Below, piece by piece: positions 29,858 to 39,682 of a DNA stretch of 64,000 bases. The notes under the pieces were generated by a model, which was given only the letters and a program-made list of their open reading frames with translations, searched no databases and was not told where the DNA came from. The position numbers and the translations under genes are program-made. This stretch comes from Flagellimonas sp. HMM57 (GTDB taxonomy: Bacteria > Bacteroidota > Bacteroidia > Flavobacteriales > Flavobacteriaceae). Location: the NCBI RefSeq assembly GCF_021390175.1, contig NZ_CP090004.1, positions 372,001 to 436,000 of the forward strand, written 5' to 3'. The number at the start of each line of letters is the position of its first letter. The first letter of the stretch is position 1.

Positions 29858-32221
29858 ATGGCCGAAAACCAAGAAAAAATAGACAAGCTTCTAGAAAGGT
29901 TGGAACTATTGTTAAAAAAGCAGCAGAACTTTAACATAGAGATTAACGAACTGCGAAAAGACATTCAAACCCTTAAGAATGTTCAAGTTCAGGATAGCAT
30001 TGAAAAAGATACTGTTGATGCACTTGAAAAAAACACTCAAGAAATTGAGCAACCTACCAAACAAGCTGAACCAGTAACTACGGAAAGTACAACAAGCTTA
30101 GTCGAAAAAGAGTCTGCATATCAACAAATAACACCACCCAAAACTGTACCGCCCAAAAAGGGAAAATCCAATTTGGAAAAGTTTATTGGGGAAAACCTTA
30201 TCAATAAAATTGGTATACTTATTACGGTCATTGGGGTTATTATAGGTGCTAAATATTCCATTGACAATAATTTGATAAGTCCGCTTACCCGAATCGTACT
30301 TGGGTATCTTGTCGGTTTGGGATTGATTGGCTTTGGTATTAAGCTAAAGTCAAAGTATGAAAACTATAGCGCTGTTCTGGTTAGTGGCGCTCTAGCAGTA
30401 CTCTACTTTATAACGTTTACGGCTTATGATTTTTATGCGCTCTTTCCCCAGACTTTAGCTTTTGTTCTAATGCTAGTGTTTACCGCATTTGGTGTGGTTG
30501 CAGCGCTCAATTACAATAAGCAGGTGATTGCCCATATTGGCCTTGTAGGTGCTTATGCAGTGCCATTTTTATTAGGTGATGGCTCTGGTAGTGCATCTGT
30601 GCTTTTTGGATATATGGTCATCATCAATATTGGAATTGTAATCATCGCTTTCAAAAAATATTGGAAACCGCTCTATTATGCTGCTTTTTGCTTTTCGTGG
30701 CTTATCTATCTTTTTTGGATTATTGCCTCTTATGAAAAGGAAACCGAGTTCGCATTGGCATTGATAGTAGCAAGTATATTCTTTGCAATTTTCTATGCCA
30801 CTTTCCTTGCTTACAAATTAATACGTGCAGAAAAATTTAAGGCATCGAACGTTATAATGCTCTTGTTCAACTCCTTCATATTTTATGGTTTTGGATGTGG
30901 ATTACTGGCACAAAATGATACTGGAGCTCAACTTTTGGGTGTTTTCACTTTATGTAATGCATTGGTTCATTTTGGTATCAGTGTATTGATATTCAAGAAA
31001 AAATTGGTAGACCGGAATTTGTTCTATCTCATATCTGGCCTTGTGCTAACTTTTATTACCATTGCCATACCGGTACAATTGGACGGTAACTGGGTCACAC
31101 TTTTATGGATGTTGGAAGCCTCGCTACTGTTTTGGATAGGTCGTACCAAAAATGTCCCTGTCTACGAACACTTGTCATACCCATTGATGATTTTAGGGTT
31201 TTTTAGTCTTACCCAAGATTGGACACTAAGCTATTTTGATAGCTGGTTTGGGGAAGAAAAAGTAGTTTTAAAATCAATATTGAACATCACTTTTTTAACA
31301 TCTATAATAACCTCTTTATCCTTTGGTTTTATCAATTGGATAAACGGTAAATATCAAATTAAAAAGAAAACAGTTCTATCCACAATAATGTCGATAGGAA
31401 TTCCAGCGCTTCTCATTATCACTTTGTACTTCTCGTTCTATTTGGAAATCGTCTATTATTGGGAGCAGTTATACAAAGGTTCAAAAATTGAAATACTAAA
31501 AGAAAACCTTAGCTACGATCAGTTCAATTATAGTTTACGCGATATTAGTTCGGTCTGGATTTTTAATTATTCGCTACTATTCCTGAGTGCCTTAGCTGTT
31601 GTAAATATTCAAAAGCTGAAAAGCAAAGTTCTGGGCATTATAACGCTCATTCTGTCTATTTTGGCTGGTTTTTCTTTTTTGACCGGCGGGCTGTATGTAC
31701 TAAGCGAGCTAAGGGAAGGCTACTTGGACCAAACTTTGGCAGAATATTATGATATCACTTCGTATGCTATTTGGATCAGGTATATTGCAATCGCCTTTTT
31801 CACAGTTTTATTGATAGCCATCAATAAATTGATCAGAAAGCCCTTTATGGGCATAAATTTCAAGATTCCATTAGAAATCCTTACACATATATCCATACTT
31901 TGGATTGCGAGCAGTGAGTTGCTCAATTGGATGGATATTGCAGGGTCCGACCAATCTTATAAATTAGGGCTTAGTATTCTTTGGGGGCTGTATTCTTTGT
32001 TATTGATAATACTTGGTATCTGGAAAAAGAAAAAATACCTGCGCATTGTAGCCATAGTTCTTTTTGGCATAACGCTCTTAAAACTTTTCTTCTACGATAT
32101 TGCATCGCTCAATACCATTTCCAAAACTATAGTATTCGTATCCCTTGGTGTACTATTATTGATTATCTCTTTTCTTTACAACAAATACAAAAACATTATC
32201 ACAGATGAGGACGAGAAATAA
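29858..32221 (+). CDS. DUF2339 multi-helix membrane protein
   Basis: A 787-residue membrane protein. The N-terminal 35 residues are a coiled coil, then a variable linker to about residue 105, then NLEKFIGENLINKIGILITVIG, the hallmark of DUF2339, and more than 20 hydrophobic helices to the end. Function of the family is unknown; an envelope-polysaccharide or transport role is sometimes suspected. Its 3' end overlaps the DUF3999 gene by 17 bases, a pairing seen in other bacteria, so the two likely form one complex. Confidence 0.85.
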   Translation: MAENQEKIDKLLERLELLLKKQQNFNIEINELRKDIQTLKNVQVQDSIEKDTVDALEKNTQEIEQPTKQAEPVTTESTTSLVEKESAYQQITPPKTVPPKKGKSNLEKFIGENLINKIGILITVIGVIIGAKYSIDNNLISPLTRIVLGYLVGLGLIGFGIKLKSKYENYSAVLVSGALAVLYFITFTAYDFYALFPQTLAFVLMLVFTAFGVVAALNYNKQVIAHIGLVGAYAVPFLLGDGSGSASVLFGYMVIINIGIVIIAFKKYWKPLYYAAFCFSWLIYLFWIIASYEKETEFALALIVASIFFAIFYATFLAYKLIRAEKFKASNVIMLLFNSFIFYGFGCGLLAQNDTGAQLLGVFTLCNALVHFGISVLIFKKKLVDRNLFYLISGLVLTFITIAIPVQLDGNWVTLLWMLEASLLFWIGRTKNVPVYEHLSYPLMILGFFSLTQDWTLSYFDSWFGEEKVVLKSILNITFLTSIITSLSFGFINWINGKYQIKKKTVLSTIMSIGIPALLIITLYFSFYLEIVYYWEQLYKGSKIEILKENLSYDQFNYSLRDISSVWIFNYSLLFLSALAVVNIQKLKSKVLGIITLILSILAGFSFLTGGLYVLSELREGYLDQTLAEYYDITSYAIWIRYIAIAFFTVLLIAINKLIRKPFMGINFKIPLEILTHISILWIASSELLNWMDIAGSDQSYKLGLSILWGLYSLLLIILGIWKKKKYLRIVAIVLFGITLLKLFFYDIASLNTISKTIVFVSLGVLLLIISFLYNKYKNIITDEDEK

Positions 32222-33431
32222 ATTTTATGGTCTTTTATTGATTCTTTCCTGTAATTCAATTATCGGTCAATTACAAGAGTATGAAGCTAAAATAGCGTTA
32301 GAAGGAATAGCGGACCAATGGCACGCTATTACGTTACCTCATACAGTTTTTGATAAAGTAAAACAGGATATGTTCGACATGCGTATCTATGGTGTAACCG
32401 CTACTGATACTTTGGAAGCACCTTACATTCTCAAGACTTTACAAGGAGAAAGCATTAAAAATAATATTGACTTTAAACTGCTGAATACCACTAAGGACAG
32501 TAACGGATATTACTACACTTTTGAAGTCCCTACTACGGAAGTAATCAATCACATAAAGCTTAATCTTAAAAATAAAAATTTTGATGCAAAATTAATTCTG
32601 GAAGGAAGCCAAGACCAAAACAATTGGTTCACAATTTTGGAAGATTATCGTATCCTTTCCATAAAGAACTCTCAGACAAACTATAGCTTTACTGAACTGG
32701 ACTTCCCCAATTCAAAATATTTATATTACCGCGTTTTTATACAAAGTGATGTAAACCCTAATTTAGATTCCGCCAGCATTGCTATGAACAATACTGTAAA
32801 GGCTACCTATGAGGAATACCAAATGAAAGGGTTTAGAACGGTTCCCGTAGAAAAAGAAACCTATATTGATATTTACCTAAAACAACGTGTTCCGATCAGT
32901 TTTCTAAAAATAAACGTAAAGGACACTTTTGATTATTACCGTCCAATAACCATTAAGTATGTTACAGATAGCGTAGAGACCGAAAAAGGCTGGAATTATT
33001 ATTACAGAAATCTTGCTTCGGGAACTCTAACCTCCATAGAGAAAAATGAATTTAAGTTTCCGAGCACATTGGCAAAAAGATTACGGGTAGAAATTCAGAA
33101 TCATGACAATCAACCTTTGAATATAGGATTTATTGAAGCGAAAGGGTATTCCCATGAACTTGTTGCCCGTTTTACCGAACCAGCAGACTATTTTCTAGCG
33201 TATGGTAATGCTGATGCAAAAAAACCTTTATACGATATTTCACTAACCAGAAGCAATATCCCTAAAAACCTATCCAAATTAACCATTGGACCAGAACAAT
33301 TGATTCCAAAAACCGAAAAACCGCAAGTGCAACCCTTATTCGAAAATAAATGGTGGCTGTGGGGCATCATGATTCTTGTTGTTTTGTTATTGGGTGGATT
33401 TACCTTAAAAATGATGCAGAAAAAAGTATAG
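32205..33431 (+). CDS. DUF3999-like membrane-anchored exported protein
   Basis: A 408-residue protein with an N-terminal signal sequence (about 1-21, including ILSC, possibly a lipobox), a long beta-rich periplasmic part (DMRIYGVTATDTLEAPYIL and repeated Tyr/Asn-rich strands), and a C-terminal membrane helix (WWLWGIMILVVLLLGGFTL) with a basic tail. This matches DUF3999, whose gene commonly sits beside DUF2339. It probably forms the extracytoplasmic part of the DUF2339 complex. Confidence 0.8.
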   Translation: MRTRNKFYGLLLILSCNSIIGQLQEYEAKIALEGIADQWHAITLPHTVFDKVKQDMFDMRIYGVTATDTLEAPYILKTLQGESIKNNIDFKLLNTTKDSNGYYYTFEVPTTEVINHIKLNLKNKNFDAKLILEGSQDQNNWFTILEDYRILSIKNSQTNYSFTELDFPNSKYLYYRVFIQSDVNPNLDSASIAMNNTVKATYEEYQMKGFRTVPVEKETYIDIYLKQRVPISFLKINVKDTFDYYRPITIKYVTDSVETEKGWNYYYRNLASGTLTSIEKNEFKFPSTLAKRLRVEIQNHDNQPLNIGFIEAKGYSHELVARFTEPADYFLAYGNADAKKPLYDISLTRSNIPKNLSKLTIGPEQLIPKTEKPQVQPLFENKWWLWGIMILVVLLLGGFTLKMMQKKV

Positions 33432-33567
33432 CATAAGAGTCTTGGTAAACGTATTCAAATAGTAAGAAAATCAAATATTGTTTTAGTATTGATTTAACAT
33501 ACAAAATCATATCTCCAAATAATAATTCTCAAATTTTGTAGTTATTATCCTACATAATCTAAGTGCT

Positions 33568-34002
33568 ATGAAGTGCGTCCTATATATAAGCAAAGCCCTA
33601 GAACCATTTACAAACGAAGAATTGAAACAACTCTCGACTGTTTCGACTGGTAATAATCAAAAAAGAGGCATTACAGGTTACCTATATTACGAGAACATGC
33701 GTTTTTTACAATATATGGAAGGAAAAGAGCATATGATAGACCAAATGGTCGATAAAATAGCCCATGACAAAAGACATGAACTTTTAGCCTTAATAGAAAG
33801 ACAGGGGCTGACCCAGAGGCGCTTCCCAGAATGGGGAATGAAAAATATTGCTGATCTAATGTTTACAAACAGTGCCATAGAAACCACAATTATCCAGACT
33901 ATGTCCATTTTCGGTGAGAACCATTTAAGTATTTCCGAGAGAACACAAAACGAACTGTTCAGCCTTATGGACGATTTATCGTCGGTTTCCTTAAAAACAT
34001 AG
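33568..34002 (+). CDS. stand-alone BLUF blue-light receptor
   Basis: Short BLUF protein, 144 residues, binding FAD as a blue-light sensor. Key residues are in register with the AppA/PixD type: Tyr6 (VLYISKA), Asn30 (GNNQKRGITG), Gln48 (FLQYMEG), Trp89 and Met91 (PEWGM). The block FLQYMEGKE and the D-x-R-H motif (HDKRH) are typical. The tail (about 95-144) is short and carries no output domain, so it signals through a protein partner. It ends at a strong bidirectional terminator. Confidence 0.92.
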   Translation: MKCVLYISKALEPFTNEELKQLSTVSTGNNQKRGITGYLYYENMRFLQYMEGKEHMIDQMVDKIAHDKRHELLALIERQGLTQRRFPEWGMKNIADLMFTNSAIETTIIQTMSIFGENHLSISERTQNELFSLMDDLSSVSLKT

Positions 34003-34038
34003 GTACAACATATTAAAACCCATAAGATGAGTAACGAA

Positions 34039-34064
34039 AAAAGCACTGCCTAGGCAGTGCTTTT
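34039..34064. terminator. bidirectional terminator between BLUF and fasciclin genes
   Basis: AAAAGCACTGCC (34039-34050) followed by TA and GGCAGTGCTTTT (34053-34064) is an almost perfect palindrome with A and T tails, serving both convergent genes. Confidence 0.85.
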
Positions 34065-34084
34065 CACCGATAAAACAAGTAAAC

Positions 34085-34603
34085 TTAGTTGGGCATTACA
34101 ACATCCTCGATGATGTGAATCACACCATTGGAAGCCATAACATCCGTCTTAGTTATTTTACTGTAGTTTCCACCAGCATCCTTTAGATAAATTCCACCGT
34201 CTTTTTTCATAGCAGTTATTTTCCCACCGTTTAACGTGGTAAGTTCAGCTTTCCCGTTTCCTTTATCCAAGGCTGCAACAACATCTGTAGCAGCTATTTT
34301 TCCAGATACTACATGATACGTTAAAATGGCGGACAGTTTTTCCTTGTTCTCGGGTTCCAATAGTGAGTTAAGCGTTTTTGCATCAATCTTTGCAAATCCA
34401 GAATTCACTGGGGCAAACACGGTAAAAGGTCCGTCACCTTTAAGAGCTCCAACCAAGTCTGTAGCTTTTAGGGCAGTAACTAAAGTTGAAAAGTCATCTA
34501 CCGATACCGCGATATCCACAATGTCTTTAGATTCTTGGGCCTTAGTTTGCTGCACGAACAAAACCAATGCGAATGTTGAAAGGATAAAAATTAATTTTTT
34601 CAT
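34085..34603 (-). CDS. secreted fasciclin (FAS1) domain protein
   Basis: A 172-residue exported protein: signal peptide about 1-22 ending KAQ, then a single FAS1 domain with the H1 motif GPFTVFAPVNSGF and H2-like VVSGKIAATDV plus the final ASNGVIHIIEDVVMPN, all standard family blocks. FAS1 domains mediate adhesion or protein contacts. The gene diverges from an ECF sigma factor and its anti-sigma factor, the same company fasciclin proteins keep in mycobacteria, so it is a likely target of that sigma factor. Confidence 0.93.
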   Translation of the reverse strand: MKKLIFILSTFALVLFVQQTKAQESKDIVDIAVSVDDFSTLVTALKATDLVGALKGDGPFTVFAPVNSGFAKIDAKTLNSLLEPENKEKLSAILTYHVVSGKIAATDVVAALDKGNGKAELTTLNGGKITAMKKDGGIYLKDAGGNYSKITKTDVMASNGVIHIIEDVVMPN

Positions 34604-34721
34604 TTTTCTGTTTTTTAGATTTAAGTTTAATACTAATTTTTGGCGCGCTTTACATTTTCATATACACACAGTTTTCCCGCATGGATGAACCCAGTAGTTT
34701 TTTATCATATCTTTAACATCG

Positions 34722-35285
34722 ATGAAAAAGCCCCATAGCGATCAAGAACTCATTGTAAACTTGTCCAACGGAGATAAAAATGCACTCTACTCCTTGTACG
34801 ATAACTATAGCGGTGCATTGTATGGCGTTATTCTGCGTATCTGTAGAAACGAAATGCTTGCACAGGACGTATTACAGGAAACCTTCGTGAAAATTTGGAA
34901 AAATAGTAGTAGCTATGATTCGGAAAAGGGGAAATTTTATACTTGGGCTTACCGAATCGCAAGAAATACAGCATTGAATGCGTTAAGAAAGACGGACAAC
35001 CTCATCCAAAACGAGGATTTAAGTGTACATACCAATAAAGCAATTGCCGAAACTGAACCTGACTATATGCAATTGAACGGTTCGATCAATACATTGGAGC
35101 CCCACCACAAGAAGGCAATCGATTTGGTTTATTTTAAGGGATATACCCATAAAGAAGCGCATGAAGAAATGGGAGTGCCATTGGGAACTTTTAAATCCTA
35201 TATTAAACAGGCACTGAAACAATTACGAAAAACCTACACCAAAGAATTGGTATGGATTTATTTTATTTTTGAAATGATAGCATGA
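34722..35285 (+). CDS. ECF sigma factor, SigK-like
   Basis: Extracytoplasmic-function sigma factor, 187 residues. Region 2 is about residues 25-90 (DVLQETFVKIWKNSSSYD, FYTWAYRIARNTALNALRK) and region 4 about 125-175 (KKAIDLVYFKGYTHKEAHEEMGVPLGTFKSYIKQA). It overlaps the anti-sigma gene by four bases (ATGA) and diverges from the fasciclin gene, so it likely transcribes both. SigK-like is a context-based label. Confidence 0.92.
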   Translation: MKKPHSDQELIVNLSNGDKNALYSLYDNYSGALYGVILRICRNEMLAQDVLQETFVKIWKNSSSYDSEKGKFYTWAYRIARNTALNALRKTDNLIQNEDLSVHTNKAIAETEPDYMQLNGSINTLEPHHKKAIDLVYFKGYTHKEAHEEMGVPLGTFKSYIKQALKQLRKTYTKELVWIYFIFEMIA

Positions 35286-36037
35286 TGGAAAAGGATAAAA
35301 TATTGGAAGAAGGACTTTTAGAGCAATATTTGACTGGTGAGCTTTCAAAAGAAGATACTTTATTAGTAGAAAATATCTTGAAAAAAGATAGTGAGCTAAA
35401 ACAACACTTTCTTCAAATGCAAGATGACCTTGAGAAAATGGGTTTTGAAAATGCGGTTACCCCACCTTTCCAAGTAAAGCATGCGTTACAAAAACAATTA
35501 GAAGACCCTATAGCAAAAAAGACAAATTGGATGCCATTTATAGCGGCAGCAAGTTTAGCATTGGTTTTTATGCTCAGTGCGATTTGGTTATATACCAAAT
35601 GGCAAAATGCCGAGGAAAATTTAGAATCCCTGCAAATTACAACAGCTGACCTTCAAAACCGACTGGACAATTTGGAGCAGAATTACTTACTCACATCAAA
35701 CCGCTTAGAAACGATCAATAATCCAAATGTTATTCCTTTGGTACTTTACGGCAATAACATTGCGCCTAATTCCAAGGCAGTTGCCTATGTAAATCATAAA
35801 AGTAAATTGGTCATGATAAATCCACAGGGGTTGCCTAAACTTCCAGCGGACAAAACCTACCAAATGTGGAGTGATGTGGATGGTGAAATGATCAATATGG
35901 GGCTTGTTCCCACGGACAAAGAATTGGTCACCCTAAAATATATTGATAGTGCTGAATCCTTGAACATTACCATCGAACCTGCTGGCGGTAACGACCATCC
36001 TACGGTAGAACAACTTGTGTCCAACGTATTGTTATAA
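35282..36037 (+). CDS. RskA-like anti-sigma factor
   Basis: Membrane anti-sigma factor holding the preceding sigma factor inactive. The 251-residue protein has an N-terminal cytoplasmic helical part (about 1-75, LLEQYLTGELSKEDTLLVEN), a membrane helix (about 82-105, FIAAASLALVFMLSAIWLY), a periplasmic coiled coil, and a C-terminal RskA domain with LPKLPADKTYQMWSDVDGEM and a final LNITIEPAGGNDHPT. Release of the sigma factor would follow regulated cleavage by proteases elsewhere. Confidence 0.9.
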   Translation: MMEKDKILEEGLLEQYLTGELSKEDTLLVENILKKDSELKQHFLQMQDDLEKMGFENAVTPPFQVKHALQKQLEDPIAKKTNWMPFIAAASLALVFMLSAIWLYTKWQNAEENLESLQITTADLQNRLDNLEQNYLLTSNRLETINNPNVIPLVLYGNNIAPNSKAVAYVNHKSKLVMINPQGLPKLPADKTYQMWSDVDGEMINMGLVPTDKELVTLKYIDSAESLNITIEPAGGNDHPTVEQLVSNVLL

Positions 36038-36051
36038 CCAGTTATTGAAAC

Positions 36052-37674
36052 TTATAATTGTTCCGTAGTAACTGGTAGTATTTCAGGTTCCCCACTGGAA
36101 AGTAATACTTCATCAAAATCAACTCCCGCAATAGGCTTTATAACTTCTTTTTCAGCATCCCATGCTATTTTTCTTCCCAGTTTCCAGGATAGACCCGCCA
36201 TATGAGCAGCGATAGCTTCTTCAAAGCCCTCTTTGATCCCACAACTCACATTTCCATCGTTTTTGATGGCACTTAACCATTCGCGCATATGCAAAAACGT
36301 AGAATCGACTCTTTCGCCATTGATATAAGTCCACATAAGCCCTTTGTCCGCAAAGTATTGCGAGGTAGCTGAGGATATTGCATCAGGTACGTTGGCCCCG
36401 GGATTATATTGGTAAATGGGTATGTGGGGCAGCATCTTTTCAGCCTCCAACATCTCGGCATACCGTGTTGAGGCCATATCCGGCCATACAGTAAGGGTAT
36501 TTCCCAGTTCCATGGTTGCATCATGCCCCATCAAAATTGTGGGTCTACTAAATGCATTTCCTAAAGTAGCACTGTAGCAAAACGTCATTCCCTTTTCTTT
36601 TCCCTGGGCTTGACTACTTCCGGTACTGAATTCGGGAAATTCCATATTTACCTGTAATACATCGGGAACATCGCGTCCATCATTATGGGTATATATTCCT
36701 CCTGATGCAGATACCGAATGTGGGATGCCCATGTTGAGCACACAGTTCAACCGATCATAATCATGGGTCAATAAATCCCCTGAAAGGCCAGACCCATAGG
36801 CCCACCACTTACGCCATCTAAAAAAATGGTTTTTATTGAAAGGAATTTTTGGTGCAGATCCCAGAAATTGTTCCCAATCTATAGTATCGGGATTTGCTTT
36901 AGAGTGGATATCATAGTTCCATGCACCATTATCATCATTTCTATTGGTATTGGTCTGTATTAGGGAGACGTGCCCCAGAGTTCCTTTCTCAACAATGTCC
37001 TTAGCTGTTTTAAAACTAAGCGTTTGCCGATGCTGATGCCCCACTGCAAAAATTGCTTTTGATTGTTCTGCTGCCGTTCTTAAAGAATAGGTTTCATCAA
37101 CGGTATGTGTCATTGGTTTTTCAACATAAACATGGATGTTGTTGTTCAACGCTTCAATAGATATAGGAGCATGCCAATGATCAGGAGTAGCAATGACGAC
37201 TGCTTCTACCTCTCCACTATGAATCATTTCCTGATAAGTATCATACCGTTTCACTTTGTTCTCGGGAGTAGAAAAGGAACGTATCGCACGTTCTGCATTA
37301 ACATCAAAAACATCGCACACCCCTACCAGCTTTACATTGAGTTTATCTTGATTTAAAAAATCTTCCAGAGCCTTATTTTTTGGGTCGATTTCAGCTTCTG
37401 CCTTCATCTCTTCCATCCATTCTTTTGTAGCAAATCCCAAAGACCTGCAGAGTTGCTCTCCCCTAATTCCAAAACCTATGATACCTACTTTGATAGGTTC
37501 ACCTCCAATATTGGGTACCATAGGTGGTAAAGAAGGACTTATATTGAGTTGTTGCAAAATCTCTGATCTTCCTCTTCTATTATAAACCGTATTTGCCGCA
37601 CCGGCCCACCAAACCGCTCCTAAAATGGGAAGCCCACCTAACCCTTTAAGCAAATCTCTTCTTGACCACTTCAT
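36052..37674 (-). CDS. Gfo/Idh/MocA oxidoreductase with Tat signal
   Basis: NAD(P)-dependent oxidoreductase family, 540 residues. The N-terminus carries the twin-arginine motif SRRDLLKG followed by a hydrophobic stretch, indicating Tat export with bound cofactor. The Rossmann part contains VGIIGFGIRGEQL, the family EKP motif is in VYVEKPMTHT and DHWHAP precedes it. Secreted family members in Bacteroidetes often act on glycan-derived sugars. It pairs with a DoxX protein downstream in the transcript's opposite order (DoxX start upstream), four bases apart; substrate unknown. Confidence 0.88.
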   Translation of the reverse strand: MKWSRRDLLKGLGGLPILGAVWWAGAANTVYNRRGRSEILQQLNISPSLPPMVPNIGGEPIKVGIIGFGIRGEQLCRSLGFATKEWMEEMKAEAEIDPKNKALEDFLNQDKLNVKLVGVCDVFDVNAERAIRSFSTPENKVKRYDTYQEMIHSGEVEAVVIATPDHWHAPISIEALNNNIHVYVEKPMTHTVDETYSLRTAAEQSKAIFAVGHQHRQTLSFKTAKDIVEKGTLGHVSLIQTNTNRNDDNGAWNYDIHSKANPDTIDWEQFLGSAPKIPFNKNHFFRWRKWWAYGSGLSGDLLTHDYDRLNCVLNMGIPHSVSASGGIYTHNDGRDVPDVLQVNMEFPEFSTGSSQAQGKEKGMTFCYSATLGNAFSRPTILMGHDATMELGNTLTVWPDMASTRYAEMLEAEKMLPHIPIYQYNPGANVPDAISSATSQYFADKGLMWTYINGERVDSTFLHMREWLSAIKNDGNVSCGIKEGFEEAIAAHMAGLSWKLGRKIAWDAEKEVIKPIAGVDFDEVLLSSGEPEILPVTTEQL

Positions 37675-37678
37675 AGCT

Positions 37679-38158
37679 TTACGTTTTTATAGGTTTTCTT
37701 TTGATAAAATAGTTAAGGCCAAAATAATGACCTGTCGGAAAGTTGTATATCAAAATACACGCAATCAGTTCAATAAGATTTTTGTTAACGAACCAATAGT
37801 TACCTTCGGTATTTAATTGGTCTAGCCACGGAAAAGGTGGGTGGGCCAAATAGTACAAGGCTAAAAGACCTATTGCTACAATCGCTCCTTTTTTCTCAAA
37901 AACCCCTAAAGTGAATGCAACCCCTACTATTATAAGAGCGGCCATGTTCAAAACATCCACCCAACCTATTACAGAGGGACTGATAAGTAATGAAAAAAAA
38001 GGTTTTAAAGGTCCTTGGGCAGAAGCTAGATAGCCAAAGGAAGTCCATTCAGGATTAAACAGTTTAATAACTCCTTCGTACAGAAAGTGCCAGCCAATGA
38101 AAACCCGAAGGAGCACAATACTAATGTTGACATTTCTGTCCTTAATACTATCGACCAT
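37679..38158 (-). CDS. DoxX-family membrane protein
   Basis: A 159-residue inner-membrane protein with about four helices and the DoxX pattern: LRVFIGWHFLYEGVIKLFNP near the start, then a YLASAQGPLKPFFSLLI segment. Four bases separate it from the Gfo/Idh/MocA gene downstream, so they are one operon. DoxX proteins can supply electrons from quinols, and this one may serve the exported oxidoreductase, which is inference. Confidence 0.85.
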   Translation of the reverse strand: MVDSIKDRNVNISIVLLRVFIGWHFLYEGVIKLFNPEWTSFGYLASAQGPLKPFFSLLISPSVIGWVDVLNMAALIIVGVAFTLGVFEKKGAIVAIGLLALYYLAHPPFPWLDQLNTEGNYWFVNKNLIELIACILIYNFPTGHYFGLNYFIKRKPIKT

Positions 38159-38248
38159 TGTGTTAGGTTTTTTGATTCCGAAATTCGGTGAATCTAAAAC
38201 TACAATGAACTGGTTTTTAAAACTATGACAATTGTCAATACAAGATAG

Positions 38249-39556
38249 CTATGAGGTGACAGGAACCGCATAAAGGTCAAAGTCCGCAGCTTCGGTAATT
38301 TTGACATTTACAAAGTCCCCTATCTTCACGTAATGCTGGGTTGCATCGATTAAAACTTCATTGTCAACATCTGGTGAATCAAACTCGGTCCTACCTACAA
38401 AATAGTTTCCTTCTTTACGGTCAATTAAACAACGAAAGTCTTTACCAATCTTTTCTTGGTTAAGTTCCCAAGAAATCTGTGATTGAATCTCCATAATCTC
38501 ATTAGCCCGCTGCTGTTTTACTTCTTCAGGCACATCATCTTCCAAAGTATACGCATGGGTATTCTCTTCATGGCTATAGGTGAAGCATCCCAATCGCTCA
38601 AAACGCATATCCTTCACCCAATGCTTCAAGGTCTGAAAATCTTCTTCGGTCTCTCCAGGATATCCCACAATAAGCGTAGTTCGTATTGTCATTTCGGGAA
38701 CGGCATTTCTAAAATCCTGTAAAAGCTTTGTCGTTTTTGCCTTGGTAGTTCCCCTACGCATACTTTTTAAGATAGGGTCTGCAATGTGTTGAAGCGGAAT
38801 ATCGATATAGTTACAAACCTTGGGCTCTTTTTTCATTACATCCAAGACATCCATAGGAAAACCCGTTGGAAAGGCATAGTGCAGTCGAATCCATTCAATA
38901 CCATCTACTTGTACCAACGCTTGAAGCAATGTTGCCAGATTTCGCTTTTTGTATAGGTCCAGACCATAATACGTTAAATCCTGCGCTATTAAAATAAGTT
39001 CCTTAACTCCTTTTGCCGCTAATTTTTCTGCTTCAGATACCAATGCTTCAATCGGTTTGCTTTTATGTTTTCCACGCATTAATGGAATAGCGCAAAAAGA
39101 ACAGGGTCTATCGCACCCTTCGGCAATTTTTAGATATGCATAGTTTTTGGGCGTGGTTGTTAATCGTTCCCCTATCAACTCGTGCTTATAATCAGCACCC
39201 AACGCCTTTAATAAATTGGGAAGGTCACTAGTTCCAAAATACTCATCCACATTTGGAATCTCTTTTTCCAGATCGGGCTTATACCGTTCGCTCAAACAAC
39301 CGGTTACAAATACCTTATCAACATCACCCTCCTCTTTCTTTTGTACATACTCCAAAATAGTATTTACGCTTTCTTCTTTGGCATTTGCAATAAACCCACA
39401 GGTATTGATAACAACAACGTTCCCTTCCTCTTCATGAACCACTTCTTTATTATTGGCGCGCAACTGCCCCATGAGCACTTCAGAATCGTAGATGTTTTTG
39501 CTACATCCTAGCGTTACTACGTTTATTTTATTCTTCTTTAAAGATTTTGTCCGCAT
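38249..39556 (-). CDS. rimO: ribosomal protein S12 methylthiotransferase
   Basis: Radical-SAM enzyme adding a methylthio group to an Asp of ribosomal protein S12. ATG 39556 gives 435 residues. N-terminal cysteines for the auxiliary cluster are in VTLGCSKN, NTCGFI and TGCLSERY; the radical-SAM motif is CDRPCSFCAIPLMRGKHKS; a TRAM domain ends the protein. The SFCAIPLMRGKHKS sequence favours RimO over MiaB. It is on the same strand as ftsY but separated from it by three accessory genes. Confidence 0.95.
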   Translation of the reverse strand: MRTKSLKKNKINVVTLGCSKNIYDSEVLMGQLRANNKEVVHEEEGNVVVINTCGFIANAKEESVNTILEYVQKKEEGDVDKVFVTGCLSERYKPDLEKEIPNVDEYFGTSDLPNLLKALGADYKHELIGERLTTTPKNYAYLKIAEGCDRPCSFCAIPLMRGKHKSKPIEALVSEAEKLAAKGVKELILIAQDLTYYGLDLYKKRNLATLLQALVQVDGIEWIRLHYAFPTGFPMDVLDVMKKEPKVCNYIDIPLQHIADPILKSMRRGTTKAKTTKLLQDFRNAVPEMTIRTTLIVGYPGETEEDFQTLKHWVKDMRFERLGCFTYSHEENTHAYTLEDDVPEEVKQQRANEIMEIQSQISWELNQEKIGKDFRCLIDRKEGNYFVGRTEFDSPDVDNEVLIDATQHYVKIGDFVNVKITEAADFDLYAVPVTS

Positions 39557-39682
39557 ACCGTTGTAAAATGGAGTGCAAAAATACAACAAGACAAGGCATT
39601 ACATCGATTTAGGTGCATATTTTTCAAGAACCAACGTTAAACCTATATAAGAATGCATGGTCTAAATCAAAAATCCCAAATC

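Noticed and set aside
39216..39437. Plus-strand frame opposite rimO
   Set aside because: It lies antisense to the conserved N-terminal cysteine region of rimO and has no independent support.
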